From assembly GCA_938743325.2 (NCBI GenBank), contig OW568866.1:868001-932000 (forward strand): a DNA stretch of 64,000 bases, in the 5' to 3' direction. Numbering within the stretch: the stretch's first letter is position 1; every line of letters starts with the position of its first letter. Made by a program: the position numbers and the translations under genes. The notes under the pieces are model-generated. The model saw only the letters and a list, made by a program, of their open reading frames with translations, did not search any database and was not told the origin of the DNA. Source of the DNA: Pycnococcus provasolii (lineage: Eukaryota > Chlorophyta > Pseudoscourfieldiophyceae > Pseudoscourfieldiales > Pycnococcaceae). Below are positions 1-13,900 of the stretch, one piece after another.

Positions 1-151
1 ATACAGGTGGTATGGTAGCCATGACCTGCCCCAACGACGATGACTGGCATCCAACCAACACTTGACCTTCCCCAATGATGATGACTGGCATCCAACACAC
101 TTGGCGGCCACTGCCAAAATTATTTCTTGAAGACGAAAGACTTTTCTTGCT
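1..151. repeat. Direct repeat, copy 1
   Basis: This stretch recurs almost unchanged, in the same orientation, at about 1571-1731. Both copies open with the same 30 or so bases, contain one or two rounds of a roughly 40-bp motif (CTTGACCTTCCCCAA followed by GAYGA and GACTGGCATCCAACC), and close with the same 50-bp block ending in AGACGAAAGACTTTTCTT. Sequence similarity stops at base 151. Beyond it, copy 1 runs into the dynamin-family remnant, while copy 2 runs into A-rich intergenic DNA. The two copies therefore bracket the dynamin segment. Confidence 0.85.
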
Positions 152-226
152 GGGCTTCTGTAAGGTGAAGCTTCGTGGACAAAAAGAACTCGACGAGTGT
201 GAGGGGAAAGATGTGAACTCCACTGA

Positions 227-1390
227 ACTCACGAGGCGCGCGACGAAGTTGATGGGCAGCTCGGAATTCCCAACCTCATCACTAGGCTCTCTGACACTCT
301 CTCCAATCGCATCCGCGAGCAATTTCCGACAATCAAGGCGGAAGTGACGAATGCTCTTGCGAAGGCAGAGGCTGACTTGACCTCGATGGCGGAGCCAGTC
401 GCAAGCACGCACGAGGCAACCCAGCGCTTTGTGAGTATCGTGCAAAAATATCGCACGACGGTGGCAGACGCAGCTGCCGCAAAGTACACGAGTGACACTT
501 TGCGTGAGCTGGATGACAACGACGACAAATCCGAGGATGTTGTGCGCTTGTACACCCGTGTGTGGCGAGCTTGCATCAAGATGGAGGCAGAAATTCGCAA
601 GTCAAAACCTGATTTCAGGAGCGATGAGATGATCAAGCAGTACGCCGATGCCATCAAGAGGAAGCGTGGCCCATCTCTTCCAGGATTCCTCGATTTCAGC
701 GTGTTCTCGTCGCTCATGTCGGAGCTCATAGCTTGTTGGAATCAGCCATGCCGAGACCTCCTCGACACGGTGTGCGACTACGTGCAACAGGCATGTGAAA
801 CCATTGCAGCGAGCGTCGTGCCAACGACGTATATGGAGCTACTGAATGTTTTTCAGGAGGCTGTGGCGGATGTCGTTCTAGACTTCAAGAAAGAGCTCGG
901 ACCGAAAATCCGCGAGTTGATGAAACGCGAGCATGCCACGTACTACACGCAAAATCACTACTACATGGACACCGTGAACAAGATTCGCCTGGATCGCTTT
1001 CAAGCGAAACTAAGGGAAGGCCACGCCAACGTCACCAACGTCGAATCAGTGTCGAAGATTTACATGAGTATGCACGGAATCGGCAACGAGTCGAACGAGA
1101 TGCAGGATGCCGCGGATATGAATATCCTGGCGGAGGCGTACTGGAAAGTTGCGAGCAAGCGCTACATCGACAATGTTAGCATGGTGATGATGAACGACAT
1201 CCTCGGGCAACTGCCGAATCGTATCGAGTCTCGCTTGATGGAGGTTGTTGTTGGCGGCGAAATCATGACGTTCTTTGCTCAGTCTGCGGCCGATGTCTCT
1301 CGTCGCAAGCGACTGGAGGAGAAGATTGTGCGTTTGAAGAAGGCGAGCCAAACGCTGCGCTCGTGCCTGCTCGGCGAAGGAGGCGTTTAA
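227..1390 (+). pseudogene. Dynamin-family stalk and GED remnant, GTPase domain absent
   Basis: An open frame here encodes about 387 residues resembling the middle (stalk) domain and C-terminal GTPase effector domain of dynamin/Mx-type GTPases. It has a segment like the conserved G-x-P-x-L stalk entry (GIPNLITRLSDTLSNRI), a LPGF motif before a long helical stretch, and a GED-like end (AYWKVASKRYIDNVSMV). No ATG opens it: the frame is open back to a stop at 224. Bases about 150-225 encode a further dynamin-like stretch (KVKLRGQKEL) in a different frame, so the join near 226 is broken or lost about 20 residues. The GTPase domain (P-loop, G4) should lie 5', but only a repeat is present before the window edge. 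Either this is a truncated gene copy captured between repeats, or upstream exons lie outside the window. The stalk/GED family call is fairly sure; the pseudogene call is inference. Confidence 0.6.
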
Positions 1391-1570
1391 GCCAGCTCCG
1401 CCGTCTCTCCCTCCATGGTTTGTTGATGAATATGGAATAGACGAAGGACTTGTTGCTTGAGGAGGTTGGACAAAAAAAACAAAGGGGAATCAACAAAGGG
1501 GGAACGGGAAAGTGGAAAGTAAATGAAACCGGTAATAAAGTTAACACCTTACCTCCCTAAACTTACTATT
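1391..1570. other. Short spacer after the dynamin remnant
   Basis: No gene is visible. The stretch is A/G-rich and contains an A-run and weak AATAAA-like DNA (GGTAATAAAGTTAAC near 1530), which could serve as 3' untranslated sequence of the remnant. Confidence 0.4.
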
Positions 1571-1731
1571 ATACAGGTGGTATGGTAGCCATGACCTGCC
1601 CCAACCAACACTTGACCTTCCCCAATGATGATGACTGGCATCCAACCAACACTTGACCTTCCCCAACGACGAACATTGACACACTTGGCGGCCACTGCCA
1701 AAATTATTTCTTGAAGACGAAAGACTTTTCT
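1571..1731. repeat. Direct repeat, copy 2
   Basis: This is the second copy of the block at 1-151, in the same orientation. Its internal minisatellite is rearranged: the CTTGACCTTCCCCAA unit appears twice, with different spacing. The last 50 bp match copy 1 essentially base for base. It lies about 230 bp beyond the 3' end of the giant surface-protein gene. Confidence 0.85.
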
Positions 1732-1962
1732 TACAAAAGCGAAAAAAAGGCCAATTCTTTTCAAATCCCGCACCACCAACACCAATCACCTCTCTCCCTC
1801 TCTCTCCATCTCTCTCTTTTCCACCAACACGGTGAAAAAAAGTTTCTTCTTCCTCTTTCGCCTGTCACATTGGTCCTCCTCTCACTTTGCAACCACTTTG
1901 TTCATTCTTCGTGGGACCCTTCGGCCATTCATCCATCCATCCATCCAATCGATTGTATTTAT

Positions 1963-4900
1963 TTAGTCGTCGGCACCCTCGAGCGTCGCCGCATTGCGCA
2001 CCTTGCTCTTGCCAGCTGCGTCGTCGTCGTCTCCGAGCAGGCCGCCTCCGCTGCTGCTCGCTTCTCCGCCAGCCATCGTCTGCACCTGGCTGCGCTGCTT
2101 GTGCCTGCGGTAGAGCAGGAATCCAATCAGCAGCACGAAGAGCAGTCCGCCAACCACGCCTCCAATAATCGCGGGCAGGATGTCGTCCTCGCTCGGGCTG
2201 GATGGCGGCGGTGGAGGTGGTGGCGACGGCGGGCTGGGCGGCGGGCTGGGCGGCGGCAGGCTCGGCGGAACCGGAGGTGGGCTCGGCGGCGGCAGGCTCG
2301 GCGGCGGCAGGCTCGGCGGAACCGGAGGTGGGCTCGGCGGCGGCGCCTCGAACGCGGCGAACTCGCCCGTCGTCGGCGTCTCTGCCACAAGCGCACCGCC
2401 AGAAATAGGCTCCGACGACACGATCGTCGACGCGGCAACGTCCGTCACCAACGTCGGCGGTTCCGCCCACATGCCTCCCTGCCACACCTTGAACGTGACA
2501 ATGTTGTCTGCGTTGCTGAGAGGCTTCGCCTGGCTTGCCGTCAGCGAGATCTTCGCATCGGTCGGGCCAAGGTCCAAACTCATCTTTTGCACACCATTGT
2601 ACATGTCGAGGCTGCTGACAACGCTCACAGGCGATTCCGTCGGGTCGACGTACGCGCGCGGGTTGGCAATGCCAGCAATGCCACGCCAGGCCACGACGAT
2701 CGACGACACCACGCCGATATTCGCACCACCCTGCCTCCTCGCGGGAGCCAGACTCTGGAATGCCGTCGGCGGGACGACGTACTCGGCACCCAGCTGTGCA
2801 AGGTTTCCGAGCACGACGCTTTCCCCGCTCGCCAGCAGACGGTCGTCCGTCTTCGCGAGGTACACACTGAAGTACGAGCCAGCCATGCCTCCCGTCTCCC
2901 CGGGAATAAACTCGTTGTCGAGAAGCGACGACGAGAACATCTTCTGGATCAGCGGCGCAATCAGGTCGTACTTGGCAATCGGAATGAATCCAATCTCAGT
3001 GCCGTCAGCCGCCAAGCTGACCAAGCCGGCATTCACGAGGTTGTCCAACACAGTGAAGCCACCATCAAAGCTATCATCGAAGTAGCCCTGGGCGGCAACC
3101 ACCTTGTCGATCGAGTCGCTCAAAAACACGCTCGCCTCGCGCTGCGTCTTGTCGGAGATCTCGGACGGCGCCTTGGTCGCGGTGCCAAGCGCGTGCAGCA
3201 CGCGCCCGAGCCCGTTCCTGTCAATTGTCGCAACAATCTCCGGCATGTCCGCGATGCTGATGACCAACGTGGACAAGAACTCGCGCTGAGCCTTGCGCGT
3301 CGTCAGCGCGTCGACGTCCGTCGGCAGGACAGGCGCGTTGTTCATCGCCGCGCCGATCGCCTCCGCGAGCTCGAGCGCGGCGCTGGCATCGTTGCCTTCC
3401 GCAATAATGCCCTCGAGCTCCGTGAGCTTCTGGTTGAGCATCTCCGCCACGCCTCCGATACCACTCTGCGACAGCGTGATGACGGTGACCGGCGCCTGGC
3501 GTATCGTCGACGCGCCGTACGTGTCGAACGCCATCACGATCACCGCCACAGCGCTCGACGGCAGGTACAGCTCGGCGTACTGCGTCGCCTGCGCGCTCGT
3601 GAGAGGGAACGCGTCGCCGTCCGCCGTGACGACGCCGTACATGTAGCTGAGCGGCACGTCGGCATCCTCGAAGCCGGTGCTGAAGACGGCGAATCGCTCG
3701 ACGAGCTCCGTGCCAGACAGCGGCTCCACCAAGACGATACCCTGCGTGGGCGGGGAGTTGATCACCACAGCCATCTTCGCCGTCGCCGTCAGACCACCGT
3801 TGTTCACATCCGTCACAGTCATCGTGAACACGTAGCGTCCCGGCGACAGAACGTTTTCGGGAACCTTCAGCGTCGGACTTCCGGCATTCTCCAAAGCAAC
3901 GGATGCGCCGCTCACTTTACACTCCGGCATGAGCAAGCAGCTCGACGACTTGCTCGCCTCGCCCGCAACGCTCCAGCTGTACTCCAGCGGCGCCGCGGCG
4001 TCAATCACGCTCTCTCCCACGCCGAACAGCACCAACGCAGAATCGGTGGAGATCTTCGCATCAGCCAGCTGCTGGATGAGCGCGATCGGGATATCCTCCG
4101 TGACGACGACAATGGAAGCCACGGCGGTTGCCGGCGTCTTGCTTCCCTTGCTGACAGTCACCGTGAAGGTGTACTCACCCGCACCGAGCGCGTCGGCGGG
4201 GATGTTCAGCACGCTGCTCGCCTCCGTTCCGCCGGACTGCGCGAGCGCGGTTGCCGGCTCCGCGGACCACATGAACGTGAGACCTGCACCCGACGCGTCG
4301 TCGGGATCGAACGACGCGGTCGCATCCAACACAAGGTTCCTTTTGGAGCTGATGGTGCGATCGCCATCCTTGATGACGGCAATCAGAGGCCTTGAGGCCA
4401 CAACAAGCTGAACCGAAGCCACAGCCACGTGCTCGGGCGTCACCTCGTCGAACACCGTCACCGTGAAGCCGTACGTTCCGGGAGACAGCGTGCCTGGCGC
4501 GATGAACAGGTCGGGCGACGTGTGCGAAGCAATACCCGGGATCACGCTGGGGTTGTTCGCCGCCTCGCTCCACGTGTACACCAGCTTCGCCGACACGCCG
4601 GGGCACGAAGACACGCGAGCGTCGGTGGTGATCGTCACCGGCATCGACGTGGTGATGTCCTGCTTTGCGAGCCCGTTGATAACCAAGTACGGCACAGGGT
4701 CCAGAGACTTGGTGACATCCGCGCGAGCAACAATGCTCGTCTTGCCCATGTAGTTCGTCGCCTGCAGCGTGAACGTGTACATCGCATCCTGCACGAGATC
4801 GGCGCTCGGAATCTGGATCGTCTTCGTGTCCATCGCCGCAACCGCCTTGAGCAGCTCCGGCGTGACAGATCCACCCTCGACGCCCCACACGTACTTCATC

Positions 4901-7900
4901 GAGCGTCCGGCGAAGCCCTGGCTGAGGCGAGCGGAGATCTCCGCCAAGTCGCACTTGCCCACCTTCTCGGGTGCGGTGATGATGGCCGTTGGCACAATCG
5001 CGTTGTACGGGATACGTGCCTGAACAGTCATCGAGTCCTCCACCGGGCCGTTCGCGCATCCGTCCAAAATCTCCGCGCTGTTGCACGTGAGCTGCACGGA
5101 GTTGGTCAGCGTGACGAGGTCGTCCGACGGCAGCACCGTCGCACGTGGCCCGAACTGGACGTGCAGCACCTTGTTCGTCGTGAACTCGCACGTTGGCGCG
5201 TATCCAAGCTTGCCCACCGTCTCGGCGACGAAGAGAGCCGAGCAGTCCTTCGTAGGGTTCTCCGCAACGAACGACGACGGGTACCTCCAGTACAGGTCCA
5301 TACCCAATCCGTTGGGTGAGAACATTGCCAGTCGAATGGGCAAAATGTTCACGGTGATTCCCAGCTCCGTCGTGCTCGAGCGCACGGGCGAACCGCTGTC
5401 GGTCGCCGTCACCGCGACGACGGTGTCCTGCTTGAGTGGGTTGAACAGCAGGACGCTCGTCAGCTTCGCGTTGATGTCAATCATCGACCCGGTGATCGTG
5501 AGCTTGTCAGGCTTCGACGACATGCACGTCTCGAACGCGTCAAAGTCCGGCAATATGGGAGCGCAGTCCGAGTCCGACGCCGCGAGGTGGCTGTTCGGGC
5601 TCGACAGCGTGACGGTGAAGCGATCGTTCTTGCCGTCGACGTCCACGAGCGTCATCGGCGCCAAGATAGCAATGCTGTCGTACACCACCTGCGGGTTGGA
5701 TGCGAACATCACCATAGGAGCGTCGTTGTCCGGCGTTACGGTGATGGACACCACTCCAGGCTTCACGCTCTTCACGCCGAAGCTGTCCACCATCACGAAC
5801 TCGAAGCTGTCCGTACCGAAGTAGTGCAGGTTGGGCGTGTACGTGACGACGAGGTTGCCGCTGGCATCCGCCTCGATCGTCGCCTTGGTGGCGCTGTCGA
5901 GCGTGCCGAACGCGGGCGGCGTAACAATCTCCGCCGTGAGCACGTGGCCCTCGGCGTCCGATCCCGTGAGCGTGATCTGCTTCGGCACGTCCTCGACAAC
6001 CGTCACGGACTGGTCGAACGCCAGTGGCGCGGTGTTGTCCACCTGCAGATTCACCTCGTAGCCAAACTCGGGCGAGATCTCCTTGCCGTCAGAGCAGCCG
6101 TATCCGAACGTGTCATACACGAGCGGCATGACCGGGCCAGGCCCGCCAGGCTGGTAGAACAGGAACTTGCTCGACAGCGTGTTCATCGTTCGCTTCACCT
6201 CGCCCAGCATCGCGCCGCTGGCATCCGCCTCGTAAAGCTTGCCAATGCTTGGCAGCGTCGTGGCCATGAACGTCGTCGCGTCGCCGTCGGCGTCGCTGCA
6301 GAACATTTCAACGAGGAACCCGGTGGTGCTGTCCTCCAGCACGTAAGACTGCGGCCACGGGATCGTGGAGACGACGAAGCTTGCGCCGTCGAGCGTTCCC
6401 TGCCCTCCATTCGGCACCGCCACGTCGGTGTAGGCCACCTTGCCGAACGCGTCGTTGAAGCGGAAGTACGCGACGGCGCCCGTGATGTTCAGCTCGTGCG
6501 TGTAGGCGCCGGCGATCATATCGGGCGTCATGGATGTGCCCGAGAACGAGGCGAGCTCGTCCAGGAAACCCGTGAACGACGACGTCGTCGAGCGCGAGCC
6601 GTCCGACCCGAACGTTGTCGACGGCGCGTCGCCAACCGACAGCTCGCCTTCGAGCGTTTTCTCGGAATCCGCGTGAGGCAGCACGCCGTCCACGTAGATT
6701 CGGATCGCGCTGTCGTGCGGGCTGTACGTGACCACGACGTTGTGCCAGGCACCGTCGTTGTACTGCCCGTGCGTGTGCGCGCTCGTCGGCGCGGCAGCCT
6801 GGTTCACGGTAACGTGGAATCCTAAGCCTCCAGCCGCCGTCCAAGCAACCTGGAACTGGCCTCCGGAGGCCCAGCCGCCGAGCACCGTGCCGCGAGACGC
6901 CAGCGTCGTGTACTCGTGAACGCTCTCACTCGCGCGGAACCAGAGGCTCATCGCAAAGTCGCTCGTGGGGTCGATGCCAAACGCACCGCCCTGGAAGTCG
7001 ACGACGCCGTTGCTTGCACCTCCCGTCATGACGGCGTAGCCGCCGTCACCCGCCACTGGCGTGTTGACGACGCCGAAACCGTCCGTGCGGGCGTTGAAGT
7101 CGAGCATCGCCACCAGGCCCGTTGGCGTGGGGTCGGGATTGCGCATGTTCGCGCGAATCTCGCTGAGCGTGCGCGCGTAGTTCCACACGCGAACGTCGTC
7201 GATGATGCCGTCCGCGGATCCGATGGCGCCCGCCTCGCCCAGGAACGCCGCCAGGAACTGCGACGACGGCATGCTCACGCCAACCTTCAGAGATCCGAAG
7301 AGGGACGCGGAAGCTTTCGTCGCCTTGGTCGCCTGGTTCGTGTCCAACAAGCCGTCTACGAAAATAGCCCTGAGCGTTCCGTCGAAGACGACGGCGACGT
7401 GATGCCACTTGCCGTCTTCGTACTGCTTGGGCGTGATCGCCGCCACGGTCAGACCGTCCGCGCTGTGCACCTGGCTCGTCACGTCAACAGCCGCCGACGC
7501 GGCGTCAATGAACGCGGGCGTGCCCGGCATCTGCGCGAGGTGTCGTCGTCGTCCGAAATCAATAAATCCGAAATTTAGGGAGCCCGTGAACGTCTTCTTC
7601 ACCCAAGCCTCGAACGTGAACGGCTTGGTCACGTCAATGTCAGCCGAGGCGTCCAGTGTCACCTCGGCGTCCATGCCCAGCGCGAGGTCGGGCGTCACCT
7701 CAATGGGCACCGTCACCGTCTCCGACTCCGCGATGCCGTCGAACGCGACGAAGCTGAACTTGTCGTACGGCGAACCGTAGCCGTTCAGCAGGGGCTCGTA
7801 GATCACGTAGCCCGTCGTCGTGTCCTTCACCTTCGTGGGAACGGATTTGATCAACTCGCCGTCCGACTGGCGCAGGTTGCCGAACAGCGGCAGCGTGGTG

Positions 7901-10900
7901 ATGTGAATGTCCGTCTTGCCCGTGCTGCCGTCGACGTCCGCGCCGAACATCTGGATCGCCACGTCCACGTTCTTCATGGTCGTGACGCCCTTCGTCACGT
8001 ACGAAACGACGGGCGGATCGTTCACCGCGCCAACCGTCACGTCGACCATGACCTCGTCGCTCGACGTCGACTTGTCAGCCGTCTGCGCGAGGTAGGCGAA
8101 GGTGTCAGATCCGGCAAAGTCGGGGTTCGGCACGTAGATCACCGTCGACAGCGCCTCGGTGACGTGGTACGGCACCATGTCAATCTCGCCGCCCGTCGTG
8201 AGCGTGAGCTTGCCACTGTCGGGCAGCTTCGTCACGACGATGGTCGGCGCACCCGCAGCCTGCAGCTCGTACATGTACGGCGTGTCCTCGCGCGCGGTGA
8301 ACTTGTCGCCAAACGGCGCGGCTGACGGTACCATCACCCCGTTCTTCACGTCGAGAGTCGCACTTCCCACCTTGCTGGCGAATGGTGACGACATGCTGTT
8401 GAATCGAATGTAAACCAGCAAGGAATCTTCGATGCCCATCAGTGCGCGCTGGCCCTTCGCATCCCAGTTGTACACCGCGTCGACGCTCGCGACGCTCGGC
8501 GAGAGCGTCTTGGTCCAGATGCGAATCTCGTCCACAAGACCGGTGAACCTCGTGCCGTCGGCGGCGGAGCCACCCACAACGATCGTGTCGATCGTGTCAA
8601 TCCCCGCGTCCGGCGACACCTCGCCAACCGCGGTTGCGCTCAGCACGCCGTCGACGTACGCCTTGAGCTCGTACGACGTCGACTGGCCGTTCGCGCCCTT
8701 GTACACCGTTCCGCTGACGAAGTGCCACTCGTTGTCATTTAGCGACGGCGCTCCGTGCGTCGAGTCCGCGAGCGTGGTGCTTGCCACGACGCCGCCGAAC
8801 ACGACGCCGAGGCCGTACACGCTTCCGTAGAACAGCTCGAAGTTGCTAAACGAGAAGATCGTCTGCAAGTCGAAGCTGTTCATCGAGCCGGGAAGCTTGA
8901 CCCACGCCTCGACCGTGAAGCGCTCCATCTGAACCGGCGACGAAAGCTTGATGGACGCGCTCGTGTCCGTGTTGAACAGCAGCGCGTGGCCCGCGTCGCC
9001 CGCGATCGGGTACGCGCCAGACGTCGGCGACGTCGGCGGCTTTAGCGTCACGATCGCCTCGTTCGTGTTGCTCTGGCTTGCGCCGTACTTGTCCTCCGCG
9101 CCGTAGCCAAAGTACACGTCGAATGTGTCCGTCTTGTCCTTGGCGTCGAACATGCTGAGCGCGTCAAGTGTCACGGGCGAGAAGAGCACGTACTGGTTTG
9201 GCAGCTTGCTTCCCTCCTTCGTGATGCGCTTGCCGCGCTTCGTGGAGGCGTAGTTCAGGCCGCCGTTCACGTTCGTCGACGGCACCTCGACGGCGTAAAG
9301 GGTTCCCATCGTCGGCAGGGTGGTGATCACATACGTGATCGAGTCCTCGACATCCGCGTCCGTCGCCTTGAGCTCGATGAGCACGTCATCGTAGCTGGCA
9401 ACGGGCACGTCAGCCGTGAGCTCGACGAGCTTCGGCGCGTAGTTCACGGGCGTGACCACGAGAGAAATGAGGTCCTCGGGGGTGAGCGCCTGCGAGGGCG
9501 ACGACACATCCTGAGATCGGTACTTCAGGCTTCCGTAGTAGTACTTCGGAAGCGCGGAAGAGTCGCCGTGCTCGCCAGGGCTGCTCACGAACACGATGCG
9601 CCCCTCGGCGTCCGTCACGGACGCGGGCACGTACGTCATTGCGGCACCCTTGCCGCCGGGCATCGACGCGTCGTACTGGTGAACCGTGCCCTTCGTTGGC
9701 AGGCTGGTGACGGTGAAGGTGAAGTTTCCGGCGGGGTAGCCTCGCCCGAGGTGCATCGTGACGGGAGCATCCTCGGCGGTGACCACCTGCCACATCACCG
9801 GCGCGTTCGACGCAACGCCCGCCGGCTTGCCGACAAGCGCCGCCGGGTGGGCGCCACCGTCGGCAAGGTCGGACACCTTGCCCGTCGCCATCTCGGCGAC
9901 GTTGTTGAACTGGTAGTACGCCGCAAGGCCAGCCTCGTTGCCGATGAGCGACAGGAACACGCTGGAGGCGATCTCCTCCGCGGTGCGCGCGCGCGTGAAC
10001 AGGCTGAACTCGTCGAGCAGGCCGCGGTACATCGTTCGGCTTCCCGTCGTCGCCTTGCCCACGTGAACCTCCGTCATCGCAAACGTGCGCACCTCGTTGT
10101 ACGCCACGGTTGCGCTCAGCTTGCCGTCGACGTAGATGCTGTCCTCCTGGGACGTGATGGTCGCGGCGACGTGATGCCAGAGGCCGTCGTTCATCTGCTG
10201 GTACGTCACGAGCTGGCTTTCCGCGCCCGTGTCGAGCGTCAGGCCGCCGTACGGTGTCCAGTACAGGCGGATACCCGCCGGGGCAACGTACGCGAGCGTC
10301 GCTCCCTCCAGCAGAGCGCCGGTGGAGCGGATGTACATCTGGATCGTCATCGCATCCGTCGTCGCATTGGGCGACACGACGAGCATGTCGTCAATGCCGT
10401 CGAAGTGCAGGGCACGTCCACGCACTCCCGTGTAGTGCGCCGAGCTCGCGCCGGCCGAAGCGGATGCACCTGACAGGGTCACCTCCACAAGGGCGTCCGC
10501 GGACGTCAATCCGATCGGAGAGTTCGTCTCCGTCACGGCGAACGCGAACACGTCCTTCGCATTCGTCGCCACGTCGAGCGCATCCGTGGTGGGGTTGGAC
10601 GCCGCGAGAGGGTTCTCGAGGTCGAATGCCGCGTACACGACACCGACGCCGCCGCTGGGGTCGACGTAGGTCACCGACGTTCCCGTCTTGAGGATGGGCT
10701 TCGACGTGTCGGGCGTCACGCCGTCCGTCGTCTGGTACAGCTTGCCGACGCTTGGCAGCGTCGTGACCATGTAAACGAGCGTCGTGACGTCGAGGTTTGC
10801 ACCCTTCAGGTTGACGTACGTGTACCCCGGGCTGCTGGTCGACGAGCACGTCGCCGTGGATGAGGCAGCCACCGCACCGCTTCCCTTCGCCGCGGCGTCG

Positions 10901-13900
10901 CTGTACTGGCCCGTGATCGTCGTCTCAGGCTGGCCCGCGCGGAGGTTGCCCACCGTCTTGTGGCACGTGTCCAGCGCAACGCTCACCGACGACGGCAGCG
11001 CCTCCGGCACGTAGTTCAGCGTCTTTTCCGACACGAACGGTCCAACGCGCGGGAGCATCTTGATGTGCACCGTCGCCTCGCGCGACCACACGGAGCCGTC
11101 GTACGCGACGTACGTGACCGAGTCCATGCCCACGTACCGCTCGGTGGCCGTGTAGCCAACCTTGCCATCCTTCACGATGTATGGCACGCGCGTGATGGCA
11201 ACGCCGGCGTCGAGGTCGCGGAGCGCGCCGTTCGCGGGCAGCCTCGTGATCTCGTACGTCAGGGTGTCGTAGTCGCCGTCCGTCGCCGCCAGCTTGAGCA
11301 CCGTCTCGCTCGACGACGCGGAGTTCACGACGTGCATGTACGCCGGGGCGGTGGATGCGACGAGGGGCAACGACGCGGTGTCGACGTTGATCGCCTTGAT
11401 GAGGTACGTCGCAGGCGTCGAGCCGCTTGCAGCCCCCTCGTTCTTGAACTTGAGCAGTTGGGGGGTACTCGCACTGTAATCCTCGGAGTCGAAAGACACG
11501 TAGAGATCTGCCCAGTAAAGCAGGAACATCTCGTTCGTCGGCTTCACCTTCAGGTCGCCAGCCTTTCTCAGCCAGGCGAGCTCGGGGTGCTCGTCAAGGT
11601 CCTGGTTGAGCATGCCCTCGAGGGAGATGCCGACGTAGTGCACAAACTCGTCCACTGTTCCCTGGAATGACGACGTGGCGCTCGAAAACATGCCAATCGC
11701 GCGCCCGTTGCCCGGGCTGACGGGTCCGGCAGACGCCGACGCCATGTTCGACGCAACCTGCGCACCGTCGACGTATAGCTGCAGCGTGCCCGTGGCACCC
11801 ACGCCGTCGTACGCTGCGACGACGTGGTGCCAAACGCCATCGTTGAATAGCTTGCCGCTGTGCACCATCGACGTCGTGTTCGCCGCGTCCGTGACCTGGA
11901 ACGAAAGACCGTGGCTGCTGCCAAACCAAAACACGGAGAAGCTTCCCTCGTCGCCGAAGAGCGTCTCGTTTTGGCCCAGCGCATCGCTCGTCTTGAACCA
12001 CATCGTCGCAACGAACTGGCTCGTGGTGTTCGGCGCCGCATCCGCCAGCACACTCGACTTTCCGTCAAGCTGGAAGGCATACCCGTTCGACGAGTCCACG
12101 CCGAGCGCATACGGCGACGTCTGATCCTCGGCGGGCGAATCCTGCGTCACCATCACCGGGGCCATGAGCTCGTAGCTGATGTATCCACTCGCATCCTTCG
12201 CGGCGTAGCCAAACATCTCCTGGTAGTTAGCCTTCGTCGTGGCGAACGAATTCGCGCACGCGATGATGTAGATGATGTTACGCGCGTGCGTGGTACCCAC
12301 AGCCTCGGCGCACGTCTTGGGCGCCGTCGGGTTCTGCGAAACCCACACGTCGATCATGCTCTGCTTGTCCTGGTAGAACTCGGAGCACTTTCCACACGTC
12401 TCGGGGCACAGGCCTCCGACGAGCGGTCCATATAATTTGGACGAGCAGAAGCCATAGATCGCCCCACATGGCCCGAGGATTGCAGCCGCATTTGCACTGT
12501 AGTCCGTGCAATTCTTCGACAACTTGGGATACATGGTGCTCACGTCGTCCACGGGAAGGTAAAGAACGGTTGCCGTCGCCGTGTAGCTTGCCGCATCCGT
12601 CTTCGTGTACTTGATTGCCGTGTTCGGGCTCGTGATCATCTCCGTCGGCGTCTTGCCGTCCGCCGTCTGCCACAGCTGGCCAATCTCCGGAAGGGTCGTC
12701 ACGACAACCTCCACCGTGTCTCCGCCAGACTGGATGAGGTCCGCGTCCATTGCGGACAACTCGATTGCCACGGGCGCTGGCGCGTACGCCAGCTCCGCAT
12801 CCGCCTGGGAGTTGGACACGACGGTCGTAGTCGACGGCACGGGCACCGGAAGATCGTGCGTCGCCTTCACGACGAGCTGCACGGTCGCCTCGGCGGAGAA
12901 GTCGGTGCCGTCACTTGCAATGTAGCCGATCGTCTCGAGAGGATCGCCCCAGCGATGAGCTGGCGGCACGTACTTCACCGTCTTGCCCGTGAGCAGGTAC
13001 GGCAGGTGGGTGATCGTCTCGCCGTTGTTTCCCTTGAGCGTTCCCATCGTTGGCACCTTGGTGATTTCGTACACAAGCTTGCTCGTCGTGCCGTCGCCAT
13101 CCGTTGCCACGAGCGACACGTCCACCTCCTTGTCCTCGTCGGTGTAGTACTTGTACGCGGTGATCGGCGCCGAGGAGGCGATGCGGCTCGCGGACGCGAC
13201 GAGCGTGGCGTCGTATGCGCCACTGCACGCCTCGTCGAGCGCCATGCCCGTCGCCACGGCATCGAAGGGGAACCACGCGACGAGGCCCTTCTCGCATCCG
13301 TACTGCAGCGTGTGCTTGTCCGAGGCAACCTGCGCTTGCGTGCGCGCGTGGCTGTACACGCGCACGTCGTCGATCGTGCCCGAGAATCCGGAGTTCGCCG
13401 CGGTGCCCTTGCCGATGAGAAGCGTCTCAAGCAGCACCTCGCCGGCGGCGAACTCCGACGACTTCGACACCGCGCCGTCGACGATGAGCCCAACCACCTT
13501 GCCGTCGTACGACGCCGAGACGTGGTGCCACTCGCCCTCGTTTATGATCTTGCTGCTGATGACCTGCGCCTTCTGGTCCGACAGCGACGCAGACAGCGAC
13601 GTGCCGCCGTACACGAGGGACTCGATCGTGAAGCTGAACGCGCCGCTGAAGCCAACCACCTTGACGACGTCGTCCTGAGCGCCGCTCGTGCGCACCCAGC
13701 ACTCGAGCGTGAACGCGGTGGCGTTCATCTTGATGTCCGAGCTCGCACCAGAGCCGTCTCCCAGAACGTACAGCGCGTAGCCGCTCTTTCCCGCCACGGG
13801 GATGTTGTTCGCATTCGTCGACGTCACGTCGATCGTCACGAGCTCCTCGTGGGACGTCACCGTTCCGTCGGAGGCGACGAAGCCGAAGAAGTCGTAGGGA

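Noticed and set aside
1711-4395. 894-residue plus-strand open frame, Arg-rich
   Set aside because: It lies antisense to the C-terminal part of the giant gene; its extreme Arg/His content is what the reverse of GC-rich Ser/Ala/Thr/Val codons gives, and it has no domain pattern.
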